A stretch of DNA of 64,000 bases from Larix kaempferi (GCA_027924585.1 BSBM01000442.1:3038001-3102000); one strand, 5' to 3'; shown: positions 44,393 through 54,534, numbered from the stretch's first letter. Made by a program: numbers and translations. The notes: a model not told the origin generated them from the letters alone.

Positions 44393-47300
44393 TTAATGAC
44401 CTGCCCCCATGCTATGTGCATGGGGTTTGTGATTGTGGATCACATATGTGTTGGTTTGAACGATGGGCTCATTGAGGTGTTGAGATAGAGATGATGGGGA
44501 AGGTTCAAAATGATTGATCATGCCCCCTATCCCGGGGTCGAGGTAATCTATTATGCCCCCTAACTCAGAGGTGTCAATGTGGTGCAGATGTTGTCTCATA
44601 GAGAGATCAATAGGGCATTGAGCAACTGCTGGCGGGGTGTTATACCATGAGGCTGTGGGTCGTGGTGGCATACTGAAGTGATGATATGATGATGGGGGAT
44701 TCCCTTTGTGGGGTGGATGCCCCCAGTATCTCCGACGAGGATCACGGTGATGATGAGTAGGCAAGGTTTTGGGCATGCCCCCATGTTGTGGACATGTGGT
44801 TTCCTGGTTGATTTGAAAGGGTTCAACCTGTGTGTCAAAGGGATCAATGGAAGGGGCCGACCGGACAGAGGGGTATCCAGTGGAGATCATATAAATGGCG
44901 GGGTCAAGGCCAGGCATTTCGGTATCTGACCAAGTAAAGACATCAGTGAATTCTTGGAACAGTTGTTGGTATTCTCCGATCTCATGCTCACTGTGGGAGG
45001 TTCCTAATGTGATGGTATGAAGGGCACCAAGTGGGTCAGAGATGTCAATGTGGATGACGGGAGAAATATCGGCCATGGGATCCGTTAACCAGTCGATTTT
45101 AGTAGGAAGGAAATCCTTGGACTCAACCGCGGATTGGGTAGCGGTGGTGGATGAAGTCTCTTCCAGGAGGAAGTATGGACGATGGTGCATGTCTTCCCCG
45201 GGATAATCAAAGGTAGTAGGAGTCTCGAGAACCTCTTCATCATTGCGGGACCTTTGAGTGGTCAAATCGAGTGATGAGGTAGTGGTAGTCGAAGAGATCA
45301 TATAGATGGTGTTAATCTCTCCGGATGAGGATGATGCGGGAGGGTAGATCTCCTCGATAGTAGAGGGTGCCGTCTCTAGGTCCAAATTGTTCATCTCGTA
45401 GAGAGCTGCTCTGTAGTCTGGGATGTCAGGACAGTTATGCGAGTAGTGGCCATAAATACCGCATATCGCACATGGGTGGTTGGTACGCAGTGATTTATCA
45501 CGAGGCATAGGGTTTGGATCTAGTTTGACCACCGGGATGTTGGGGTCGTCGTCCAACATTTGCATGTGTTCCTGCAATGCAGGTAACTGTGGGCACTGAT
45601 GGGTTGGATGGCCTAACTCATCACACAGTGAGCATTTTGGAGGAGCACGAAATATGGGGGGAGGTTTAACTGCCTTGGGTGGGGGAACCGTAGTGTATGG
45701 TTGTGGGCCTCTGCCCCCAGTGGGCCTGACGAATGGAGGGGGATTCGTCGACGACGAAGGAGTCGTGATACCGGGAGGTGGTTGGGTAGAAGTAACAATG
45801 GGTTGCACCGGTTGTAGGATGACATTTGGTGTCGGTGGAGGAACGGGAGGCGTAATATACCACACGGGTAATCCTAATGTTAACCCGGGGAGACTAAGGG
45901 TAGCCATAAACGGGGCGCTTACTACACCCGAAGGAGGAAATAGAAAGGGGATTGTGTGGATAGGTGTAACACCGATGTGACTAGGGACCAATGGTGGTTT
46001 GGGTAACAAGGAGGGTTGATTACCGGGTGTTTGTGAAAGAGTGCAGAGGTTAGCGACCTGGGTCTCCGGTGACGGTGGTGGAATGGCCTGGAATGTAGAG
46101 GTTATCGACGCCTCGGAGTAAAGTCTGGGTCCTACTGAGGAAATGAATGAGGTAGTTGCACCACAAACAGGTTGTTCAACCATGGTGAGACCATTTTCAG
46201 GTGTGGTAGGGGCCTTGGGATCGTAATAGGTGAGCTGGTCGACCTTGACCACGCGTCCCTCATGGGGGAACATCATGGTACGAAAAACGGATGAGGCAAC
46301 CGCTTTCATGGCGTACATGTAGTTGCGACCAAGTAAAAGGTTATAGTCTAGTGGGGCATTGATGACCTCAATGTCAATGAGCACGGTTTTACCCGCCAGC
46401 TGGACAGGGACATTGGCTAACAGACCTAGGGGTTGAGCCGAACGGCCGTCATAAGCTCGTAATGCAGTGGTGGACTGCTGGAGAGTAGGGGATCCCAACT
46501 TCTGCCAAACAAATGTGGACATGACGCATGTGGAGGCCCCTTCATCGATAATGCACCGATGGATGACAAGATTCCGAACAGAAATGGAAACTTGGAATGC
46601 TAAAGAGGAAGGCAGGCGGGGTTCAGACTGGTCTGAATCGAATGCGATCAACTGTGAATCATTGGGGTCAATGGCGCCAATGGCAGAGAGCAAAGTTTTG
46701 CGCTGCGAAGGACAGTTTTGCAAAACTTCTAAAGCAGACATGGCTGCAGGAGACTGGGCTAAGTCGTCTAGGATGTTGTAATTCGACGCAGCGCGAGCAT
46801 TGGGATTACTGTTGATGCGACAAAGTGGGAAGCGAGGTGCTTTGGAAGCGCCATCAAGTGAATCCGGAGGTATACGTAACGTTTGATCTGTGGGATTAAC
46901 GTTAGTGTTCTTGTCGGTGGGAGGGGCTTCAGAGGTGGAGCCATATTGGTTCCAACGATTTTGGAGGTTAGCATCGGCAGTCGACATCATCAACAAATGG
47001 TGAGTACCTGAATCGAACATGGGTTGATCAGGGGCTGCATAAGTGATCTGCTGTGGTGGCACGTTTCCCTGAGGGGGGGCTAACGGCTGAGTGTTCACTA
47101 CACCCTGGTTTGGAAAGGGGTTTTGCAGCACCAAAGGTTGATGTTGAGGTGGTGGAGGGTTGGGTGGTGGCTGAGGAACCGCTTGCCCTTGACGATGGGC
47201 ATCGTTGGTCCAGAGTTGCCGAGCTCGCTCCAAATGTGGGCAAGAATGCGTGTAATGACCATAGACCCCGCAAATAGAACAAGGGTGGTTTGTTCTGAGG

Positions 47301-49135
47301 TTATTATTTCTAGGCTGCTTAGGATTCCGATCCGGATTGCGGTTGGGAGGAGCAGCATTGTTATTTTGCGGAGGATTGGGAGGTGGAGGACCTTGCTGAT
47401 GTTGTTGGTTATTACCATGGTTATGACCTCTACCACGGTTCTGTTGCGCACCTTGGTTGCGCTGGTTGTTTTGGTATTGGGGCTGATGTTGTTGTGCGTA
47501 CACGTGCCCTTGAGCATTGAGGGGATTTTGGGGAGCCGCAGGTGCGGGAGCAGGTTGCGGTAGATAGTATGCAGGTGGAGGTGGAGGTGGTCCAGTTGCC
47601 TGTTGGGGTTGTTGGTACCCCTGAGCTGGTGGAGGTGTGAGGTTAGCTAGTGCAACCGGTTGTGGGTAATGCATGGGCTGTTGTGGGAACTGCATGGGGG
47701 TCTGTACCGTAGGTTGAGCATAGTATGTAGGAGGTACATATGCTGATGGCGCTTGGCCATAACAATGTTGTGGACAAGAGGGTCCATGAACGTGATGGGT
47801 CTGGTTTGTTGGAGCATAGGAAGTCGTCGCTCCGGAACTAGATGTAGCCCTAGAAAGGTCTGGGGCGGGCATGGTGCTCACCATACTGAAAGGTTTTGCT
47901 TGCGGTGTAATTTGGCCAATAATGCCATCAGCGGCATGTGATGCCCCCGGTGTGTCACCGCGTGCAGAGTCACCTCGTGGGGCGTCCGGTATGATCGTGT
48001 ATAAGTAACCCGATTGGGCGTAGATGAGATCAAACTGTTGGGCCTTGAGGATGGCCTCTTCCTCAGACTGGGGTCTTTCAGATGCTACATCCTTTGCAAT
48101 GAGAGGAAGGAGGGATTTAAGGAACCAGTCTAAAAAGATTCGGTCGTCTAATTTGATCTTGCATAGGCTTCGGCGCCGACGCCAATCATGGATATGGTCA
48201 GTGATATGCGTGGCCGTGTTCTGTTTGCAAGACAGTAGGATCTCGACGCCCGCATCGTAACGGACAGGTAACTGGAAGAATTGTAGGAAAGTCGAGGCAA
48301 GGGAGGTAAATGTGGCATGCGTCCCATGGGGCTGCTCGATATACCATTTGGCTGCGGAGCCAGTGAAGGTGCGTTGTAAAAGCCGTAGGCGGATTGAGTC
48401 ATCCACTATGGAGTTGGAGGAACACCATAAATGGAAGGACATGATGTGATTTTGGGGGTCTTCTCCAGCCTTTCCCTCAAACTTAGGGATGTCAGAGGGA
48501 AGCTTAGTGGGCATATGGGGCCAAGCAGGATCATGTCTGATGGGGTCATTTGTGAGCCTAGCTAAATCTGGCAGGTTCAGACTTGCCATGTATGGTAGAC
48601 TAGCATATGTGGTGACCGGAACCGGGACCTGCCTAGCCATTGTGGTATGGTGTAGGGGTCCAGTAGCGCCTATAGGTATGCTAGGTATGGAGGGTATGTG
48701 CCCTCCAATAGGTGTGGCCTGATATGGGTTAGCGCTCCCAAGTGCAACATGGGTTATACTTGGGTTAGGAATCGCACTAGGGATTCCTGGTATAGCACTG
48801 CCAAGTGCAACATGAGTTACACTTGGGTTAGGAATCGCACTAGGGATTCCTGGGATAGCACTCCCAAGTGCAACAGGAGTTACACTTGGGTTAGGAATCG
48901 CACTAGGGATTCCTGGGATAGGGTTTGTGGAAACCGAAGGGGGTATGACCCCCATGTTGGGCATGCCCATGACAGGTGGTGGTCCTGTGCTAGGCATTCC
49001 TGAGTGTGGAGTGTTACCCATATTGGGCATACCCAAGGGGGTGGCTGTTGCCGTTGATGGTACTCCCGCAGAAGGGTCTGCGGATGTCTGACCTATGGTT
49101 AATGTATATAGTGGATCAACTGGTGTTCCAGACAT
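44393..49135 (-). CDS. Gag-protease polyprotein, 1580 aa, intact; truncated pol tail
   Basis: First ATG is at 49133-49135 (MSGTPVDPLYTL). Approximate residues: proline-rich N-terminus with three 21-residue repeats (70-135); Retrotrans_gag-like capsid (200-380; IPKFEGKAGEDPQNHI, GSAAKWYIEQ); Q/N/P-rich linker; CCHC box CSICGVYGHYTHSC (about 619-632); retropepsin (about 860-950; IIDEGASTCVMS, YNLLLGRNYMYAM), where the usual D-S/T-G is D-E-G; proline-rich region; two more CCHC boxes, CSLCDELGHPTHQC and CAICGIYGHYSHNC; then a stub of the region that normally precedes RT (QLFQEFTDVFTWSDTEMPGL), after which homology ends. No stops over 4.7 kb. No RT, RNase H or integrase. Confidence 0.88.
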   Translation of the reverse strand: MSGTPVDPLYTLTIGQTSADPSAGVPSTATATPLGMPNMGNTPHSGMPSTGPPPVMGMPNMGVIPPSVSTNPIPGIPSAIPNPSVTPVALGSAIPGIPSAIPNPSVTHVALGSAIPGIPSAIPNPSITHVALGSANPYQATPIGGHIPSIPSIPIGATGPLHHTTMARQVPVPVTTYASLPYMASLNLPDLARLTNDPIRHDPAWPHMPTKLPSDIPKFEGKAGEDPQNHIMSFHLWCSSNSIVDDSIRLRLLQRTFTGSAAKWYIEQPHGTHATFTSLASTFLQFFQLPVRYDAGVEILLSCKQNTATHITDHIHDWRRRRSLCKIKLDDRIFLDWFLKSLLPLIAKDVASERPQSEEEAILKAQQFDLIYAQSGYLYTIIPDAPRGDSARGDTPGASHAADGIIGQITPQAKPFSMVSTMPAPDLSRATSSSGATTSYAPTNQTHHVHGPSCPQHCYGQAPSAYVPPTYYAQPTVQTPMQFPQQPMHYPQPVALANLTPPPAQGYQQPQQATGPPPPPPAYYLPQPAPAPAAPQNPLNAQGHVYAQQHQPQYQNNQRNQGAQQNRGRGHNHGNNQQHQQGPPPPNPPQNNNAAPPNRNPDRNPKQPRNNNLRTNHPCSICGVYGHYTHSCPHLERARQLWTNDAHRQGQAVPQPPPNPPPPQHQPLVLQNPFPNQGVVNTQPLAPPQGNVPPQQITYAAPDQPMFDSGTHHLLMMSTADANLQNRWNQYGSTSEAPPTDKNTNVNPTDQTLRIPPDSLDGASKAPRFPLCRINSNPNARAASNYNILDDLAQSPAAMSALEVLQNCPSQRKTLLSAIGAIDPNDSQLIAFDSDQSEPRLPSSLAFQVSISVRNLVIHRCIIDEGASTCVMSTFVWQKLGSPTLQQSTTALRAYDGRSAQPLGLLANVPVQLAGKTVLIDIEVINAPLDYNLLLGRNYMYAMKAVASSVFRTMMFPHEGRVVKVDQLTYYDPKAPTTPENGLTMVEQPVCGATTSFISSVGPRLYSEASITSTFQAIPPPSPETQVANLCTLSQTPGNQPSLLPKPPLVPSHIGVTPIHTIPFLFPPSGVVSAPFMATLSLPGLTLGLPVWYITPPVPPPTPNVILQPVQPIVTSTQPPPGITTPSSSTNPPPFVRPTGGRGPQPYTTVPPPKAVKPPPIFRAPPKCSLCDELGHPTHQCPQLPALQEHMQMLDDDPNIPVVKLDPNPMPRDKSLRTNHPCAICGIYGHYSHNCPDIPDYRAALYEMNNLDLETAPSTIEEIYPPASSSSGEINTIYMISSTTTTSSLDLTTQRSRNDEEVLETPTTFDYPGEDMHHRPYFLLEETSSTTATQSAVESKDFLPTKIDWLTDPMADISPVIHIDISDPLGALHTITLGTSHSEHEIGEYQQLFQEFTDVFTWSDTEMPGLDPAIYMISTGYPSVRSAPSIDPFDTQVEPFQINQETTCPQHGGMPKTLPTHHHRDPRRRYWGHPPHKGNPPSSYHHFSMPPRPTASWYNTPPAVAQCPIDLSMRQHLHHIDTSELGGIIDYLDPGIGGMINHFEPSPSSLSQHLNEPIVQTNTYVIHNHKPHAHSMGAGH
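48725..48925 (-). repeat. 63-bp tandem repeat in the gag N-terminus
   Basis: Three units of 63 bases encode three near-identical 21-residue units (PGIPSAIPNPSVTHVALGS type). The second and third units differ at only a few bases, so expansion is recent. It keeps the frame. Confidence 0.9.
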
Positions 49136-50680
49136 AATTGTGGTTGGTGGTAACTCGGTGGGGTTTTCGGATTCTACCTCCAAATCAAAGGTGAAGTGGG
49201 GTATGTCAGAATCGGATGACCGTCTAATTGATTGACGATGTGTCGAATCAAGGGATAATGCTCTGCGTCCGTGACGTGGAGAGCCAAGTGGACTAAACTC
49301 TGGGAGTTCGCCCTGTAGACGACGAGAACGTCTAGAATTCTCAATGGTGAGAATATGGTTTTTATGTAAAAATTGTTTTAAGTATCAGTTGGTGATATAT
49401 ATGTAAAAGACTCAAAACCCTAATGCAACCAAGGGTGCAAAAAGGGGAGTGAAAAAAGAAGGCTCACAGGCCAAAAAATCAATCCTCAAAAAATGCACTT
49501 ATTCTAGCAGCTGTGCTACAATAAGTGGAGGAATGCAACAACCGGTCAGAATACCAACATGCAAGCGGCTCCTAGAAAAAAAAAATAGGTGTAACTAGAC
49601 TCAAAAGGTGGTAAAGATCATGCAAACACCTAATCTAAAAGTATTGTGACTCAAACAGACGATATCCCCTGCAAGGTGATGAAATCCAAGTCAGACAATA
49701 TGAATGTAGAGACAACGGCTAGATATCCCCCTACCGGGAGGGACACCGGGTAATCAATCCTAAAAAGACAGGCTACTAGGATACTCCGTTCATGACGCGT
49801 CGAGAAAAGGTAAATCTGCCGTTTGGTCCTTTGATCGCAATATCCCAATACAGGGATATCCCGAGAACTGCGAATGGTAGCCCTTCGGTTACTGAATGGG
49901 TTTCGGTATCCCACTCAGGCTTCCGGAACCATCCTCGCGACTTCAACCCTCCTAGGGGAGAGGCCTTCCCACAAACCGGTTGTGACCGCGCCAAAAAGTA
50001 CTAAGAGATTTTAGCTCCCTAATTGGACAACTTCTATGTCTCAGATGTATGAACTGAGGGGTGTTATTGGAACACCTATCCCCCCAATACTACCTAGCTA
50101 CAAGAATTCTTTTTGTGTTCCCCAAGTGGGGTTAAGAGTGTGTTCAAATTAGGGTAAGTTTTAAGTCTTAGTTCAATTAAGTGATCGTGTGAGTGCACGT
50201 GAGGTGTTGTAAACTGAACTTGAAAAAATTAAATGCTTTAAGGGAAATTTTTCAAAAAAAATAAAGGACTTTTCGAAAAATAATAAGCAAATATTTAAGA
50301 CTTTTTTCACTAAAAGAAATTAAATTGCTTTTTCAAAAATAACTCAAAAAATAATGGATTTTTTGGATTTTTGAAAGCAAATAATAAACTTCTAAAAGAA
50401 ATAAATGGATTTCTTTGTTTCAATAAAATTTGCTAAGGGCAAGATTCTAAAGAAGTAAACAAGAAAAAATTTGAATCTAGATAAAGAATGCAAAATGAAT
50501 CTTTCTTTCACTTTCTTGAAAAATTTTTAAAAAGATTTCTATGTATGCACTTTTAAATAGTAAAAATTTTTTCTAAATCTGGAAAATATACAGAATTTGA
50601 TACTGTAAAAAATGTGCTATGGGCAGAAAGTACAGTAAAAAATATTTTTCAAAATCGGGATGGCCGAATGAAAAAAATTC
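49136..50680 (-). other. 5' leader of the young element, gene-proximal part
   Basis: Leader between primer binding site and gag. The gag frame stays open upstream of the ATG to 49384 without another ATG, encoding an arginine/serine-rich stretch; a stop lies at 49385-49387. The section 49400-50570 is AT-rich and has no recognised feature. Confidence 0.55.
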
Positions 50681-50689
50681 AGCCGCGCG

Positions 50690-51060
50690 GGTTTTGGACG
50701 AACAGCCGCGATGGGCCGCGCGGGTTTTGGGCCGAACAGTCGCGATGGACCGCGCGGGTTTTGGACGCACAGTCGCGATGGACCGCGCAGGTTTTGGGCG
50801 CACAGTCGCGATGGACCGCGCAGGTTTTGGGCGCACAGTCGCGATGGACCGCGCAGGTTTTGGGCGCACAGTCGCGATGGACAGCGCGGAAAAAGGCCGC
50901 GAAGCCGTGGTGTGCAGCGCGGAAAAACACAGAAAAGTCGCGATGGACCGCGCGACTGTCTGGAAAAAGGGCGCGATGGACCGCGCGGAAAAATGCAGAA
51001 AAGTCGCGATGGACCGCGCGACTGTCTGGAAAAAAGCCGCGAGGCGGAAGCCGTGCACGG
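50690..51060 (-). repeat. GC-rich 33-bp minisatellite in the leader
   Basis: Units of 33 bases of the type GGTTTTGGGCGCACAGTCGC plus GATGGACCGCGCA repeat about five times (50690-50880). Shorter related pieces (GTCGCGATGGACCGCGCG) continue to about 51050. Very CpG-rich in an AT-rich setting. Because 33 is divisible by three, several frames stay open on both strands, none with a known domain. Confidence 0.92.
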
Positions 51061-51226
51061 AAAACGAGAAACGAACTCGGAAATTTAAAATTTAGGGCTG
51101 TTTTTTGGGGCCAAATCTCAGAACAGCAATGGATCTGCTGTCTAAGATGGCAGATCTATGGATCTAATGGTTAAAAACTCATAAAAACTAAGATTTAATG
51201 GCAAAGCTAGAGATCTAAAGTTCAAA

Positions 51227-51243
51227 CCAAAGCGGAGTCGCCA
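51227..51243 (-). other. Primer binding site of the young element
   Basis: On the minus strand TGGCGACTCCGCTTTGG lies 5 bases after the 5' LTR. It resembles TGGCGACTCCGCTGGGG, a primer site described for Tat/Ogre-type plant elements and usually assigned to an arginine tRNA. The tRNA assignment is from memory of the family, not shown here. Confidence 0.72.
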
Positions 51244-51248
51244 AAAAC

Positions 51249-51988
51249 TGTAGGCTCGGTTTTGCAACCAAGCTTAGTGCTATGGGCACCTACTAACTAG
51301 TAGTAGCAGTTTCAATAGAAATAAAAGCAATAAACTAAATAAACAATACTTTTCATGGATCTAAACAAGAATCTAAGCAAATAATGTAAATATTTCAAAA
51401 TCAAGAACAAGAAACATAAGAAATAAATTTTGTATTGAAAAGTGGGGGGGGGGGGGGGGGGGGGCAAGCAAGTGCTTGCGATATTACCTCCAATGGTGAA
51501 GGTTGATGTTGAGCAACTCCCAAGATGAGTAGCTCCAAACTCCAATAGGTCTCTTTCTCCAAGGTTGCTTCAATGGCTAAAAGTGCTCATGGGAGATTTC
51601 AGCAGCATAAGGATGAGATAATGGAAGGATCTGAAATGAGGAGCCCCTACCACCTTTTTATAGGTTTTGGTGGTGGGAGATACCATTTGTGGTTTTGTGG
51701 AAACCAAATGGTATTGACCAACATGGTTTAGGTACTTTTCCCTCCTTTTTCCTTTTTTGAATAAAAATAATATTTTAATTCCCTTTTTAATATTTTTGGG
51801 AATTTGGACCCTTTTTGAGGGTTTTTTATGATTTTCTTGGAAAAATAATCTTTTTTAATGGAAAAAGGGGTGTACTAAGGTCTTTTGGTGACCTTTTGTT
51901 GGTTTCAGAGGCTCAGATGGTGGAAAAGTGGACAAATGGGTCATGTGAGTAAGGGAATGAGCTAGTGAGCACTTTTTAGGTGTTAACA
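51249..51988 (-). repeat. 5' LTR of the young element
   Basis: 740 bp, same sequence as 41251-41986 except for 21 G instead of 17 in the homopolymer at about 51444-51464. Confidence 0.92.
51653..51662 (-). promoter_or_regulatory. TATA box in the 5' LTR of the young element
   Basis: TATAAAAAGG on the minus strand, with a CT-rich stretch around the expected start 25-30 bases downstream. The same box is at 41651-41660 in the other LTR. Confidence 0.65.
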
Positions 51989-52199
51989 ACACTTGACAAA
52001 AAAGGAATTAAAAAATGGAGAATTGGTATTCAATTATGACAACAATGTCAAGGGAAATCCTAAAAAACTAGAAACAACTTCATTTGCCCCCTACATTATT
52101 GAATACATTAGAGCCAATGGAATTGTAAAACTAAAGAAAACTCCAAGGAATTTTACTAAAGAAGGCACTCAATCGTTCTCAACTAAAATGTTGCCACTC
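51989..52199 (+). pseudogene. Host repeat X, copy 2, end: integrase C-terminal-like relic
   Basis: The frame 51993-52235 encodes GELVFNYDNNVKGNPKKLET, then FAPYIIEYIRANGIVKLKK. The pattern LVFxYD...PxKL...PYII...NGxVxL is that of the C-terminal domain of plant Ty3/gypsy integrases (usually GDLVLxYD...PGKL...GPY). The homologous part of copy 1 (35990-36021 and 37670-37760) is broken. This suggests that X is the 3' region of an old gypsy element. No core integrase domain is seen upstream. Confidence 0.5.
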
Positions 52200-53030
52200 T
52201 GTTGGAATCTTAATAATATTGAGAGAGGAGGGTGAATCAATATTAAAACAACTATGAACAATTTTTACTTCATATCAGATTTAACTTGAACTTTAATTAT
52301 GCATTCACATAGACAATAACATTCATCAACATATGCGCAATACATAGAACACACATATTTTTATGTGGAAACCCAAACGAGACAAAACCACATAATTCTC
52401 TCTTATAATATACATATTACATTCATGGAAGAACCAACTTCTGAATTTCTCCAACACCAACTGAAAGGAGGCACCGACCCCATGGTTTTGATAGGATACA
52501 ACCTGAAGGAAGAAGGGAATCCCTAATTTACTAGCTTCAACTTGAAGGAGGCACCAACTCCCTGCTCCTTGCCCCATCCTACAACTCTAATATGTAAGCA
52601 TAAGATATTTCCTTGTAGTTCTTATGATTCACCCACTCTTCAGAATTTCTATAGTTCACAATGTTGTGCACACCTTCTGTAACCTTTAGATATTTCAATC
52701 ACTGATCTGTATCGCGAACTTTACTTGACTACATTAACATTATACTCTTTATTTCATACTTCAATTTACCGCGTCTTCATGACATTCTGCAATCTGCACT
52801 CTAGTTTAGTATTCCATTCTGTTTCTATGCATATGCAAACTTAACTGATACTACGCATCTTCCGTTGTGCTCCTATTCTGACTTCGTGCATCAATATCAT
52901 ATTACTTTGCGCACCTTCTGTGATATTACCCTTATGTTGTTGTGCATCGGTCCTTAGATAATCTACGACCTTCTAACCCCTATTTCATTAAATCTGGACT
53001 AATCTCAGTCTAAGCTAACATAGATTTATT
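52200..53030. other. Possible LTR start, otherwise unassigned
   Basis: At 52200 similarity between the X copies ends and TGTTGGAATCTT begins, followed by GAGGAGGGTGAATCA, a phrase typical of the start of some plant copia-type LTRs. A stretch with TATTTTTATGTGGAAACCC follows at 52355. No matching right end or target duplication was found, so this remains a candidate only. Confidence 0.35.
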
Positions 53031-54500
53031 ATGAATATCCATTTCCAATTCTTAAAGTCCCGGTTTCCAATAATTATGATGTCAGTTTCCAATACCGGAG
53101 TTGTTGGTTTACAAAAAGTACTATATCGATTTTCAATGAGCGTTGTCACCCATAATATGAAAAAAATAACAAGTTCCATAATTCAAGCTACCAAGAAAAT
53201 GAGCCACTACCCTTAGTTTTGAAGAGAATGAGTGAATTCCCTTCCTCACACGTGACTCGTCATCTAACTTTTCATATTCCAAAAAATAATATATCGGTAT
53301 GAAAAAAATAACAAGTTCCCTAATTCAAGCAAGCAAGAGAAGGAGCCGTTACCCTTTGTTTTGAAGAGAAGGATCTGGTTCCCTTTCCCACACACTAGTC
53401 ATTCTCATTCTTGTGACGAAGAGGAGGAGAACTAGCCTTTTCTCACACTCAGATTTTCATTCCCAGCTATACATTTTTTTTAAACAATAAGAGTTTAAAT
53501 TTAAGCTCTTTTTGTACTTTTATCACACCAGATTTTAATTTCCAGCTATACATTGTCCTTTTAATCATTAACAGTTTAAATTTAATTTTTTTATACGCCA
53601 AATTGAGAACAACAAGCATGTTTCTCAAATTTGTAAGTCATTTAATATGTCTGTAAATATTCCATATGTTTTAGATGTAATAGCATTCCATACTTTCTTG
53701 CTAGTGGAAGTATTGTCGAACATTTTCAAAGAACCACTTTAAAGATGGGAGAAAACATATTAGGAATCAACGGGAGAATACCAACCGAAAAATAACACTA
53801 TGTTCAAATTATGGGTAAAGATCCATTGAGTGTGGTCAGACAAGTCAAGAATGCCGGAGTGTTGGAGAACAATTTGTCACACAATGTTGCGACATGGCTG
53901 ATTGTGGTGGTGGATAGTGCAAAGCTCAAAGTTTTTAGTGGTTCAAGGTAGTATTGAGTCGTTGTCTGTCAGATCCGTTGGAATTTTATCAAATATTCTT
54001 CTTAATTTGACAACATATCATAATCATTCAGCAAGCCCTTCAGGCGAGACTACGATACGTTTCCTTTCTAACATGAAAATATTATCGTATATTTTTTTTC
54101 TTAATGAAATATTTTATGTTTCTCATGGCCAATTTTCCCACCATTTACTGATACGTATCATTTTCCATCCCCAATAAATAAAAACATAACAAGAAAATTT
54201 TGTGATACAATATATTAGAAAAACTTCTAAGAGATTAAGACTTGCAATTCCCACCTTTTACTGATACATATCCTTTTCCATCCCCAATAAATAAAAACAT
54301 AACAAGAAAATTCTCCGATACAATATATTAGAACAAATTTTGAGAGATTCAGACTTGCAATTTTCATTCCATGCATTTTTAAAATATACAAAAAAATACA
54401 TAAACTATAGGCCTTCAAAAAAAATGCATACAAAATACATAGCCGAACAAACTAGTATGAAAGAAAAATAGTATGAAAAAAGTGGTATCCCCTAGCCCAT
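53031..54500. repeat. Cluster of local tandem duplications
   Basis: Three separate direct duplications: ATGAAAAAAATAACAAGTTCC at 53158 and 53299 (period 141), AGATTTTCATT/AGATTTTAATT at 53451 and 53530 (period 79, with CCAGCTATACATT), and TTCCCACC...CCCCAATAAATAAAAACATA at 54135 and 54248 (period 113). A short frame at about 53812-53950 has no recognised domain. Confidence 0.8.
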
Positions 54501-54534
54501 AGTGCACATCTATTAAGAACCCAAGTGCTTATCT

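Larger units (their letters stand above)
41251..51988 (-). mobile_element. Young non-autonomous LTR retrotransposon (Gag-PR only), Tat/Ogre-related
   Basis: Reads on the minus strand: 5' LTR 51988-51249, primer binding site, long leader with a minisatellite, one Gag-protease ORF, a 2.4-kb tail, polypurine tract, 3' LTR 41986-41251. By eye the LTRs are identical except for the length of a G run (17 versus 21). The target duplication is ACAC (41247-41250 and 51989-51992), or AACAC if the last LTR base is shared. It sits inside repeat X copy 2. RT, RNase H and integrase are absent. The primer site type and the protease style place it near the Tat/Ogre branch of Ty3/gypsy; that placement is inference. 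Confidence 0.88.

Noticed and set aside
45654-48722. Many plus-strand frames across the Gag-PR gene
   Set aside because: They are antisense shadows of the 1580-residue ORF; compositions rich in G, V and W reflect the reverse of proline/threonine-rich codons.
49133-49183. Starting the Gag-PR protein at TTG (49183)
   Set aside because: The codon at 49181-49183 is TTG, not ATG. I chose the first ATG at 49133-49135 and reported the upstream open frame as a finding.
43655-51060. CRISPR-like array
   Set aside because: The repeats are contiguous minisatellites without unique spacers, in a plant retrotransposon.
50573-51095. Open frames of 125-186 residues on both strands with repeated RSIATVRPKP-like units
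   Set aside because: They come from the 33-bp minisatellite, whose length is divisible by three, so several frames stay open at once. No domain and no conserved start.
52200-53445. Complete LTR from TGTTGGAATC to CTCA with CACTC on both sides
   Set aside because: CACTC occurs on both sides (52195 and 53446), but the ends are not inverted, local duplications lie inside, and the sequence after it does not resume repeat X. A 5-base match over this distance can be chance.
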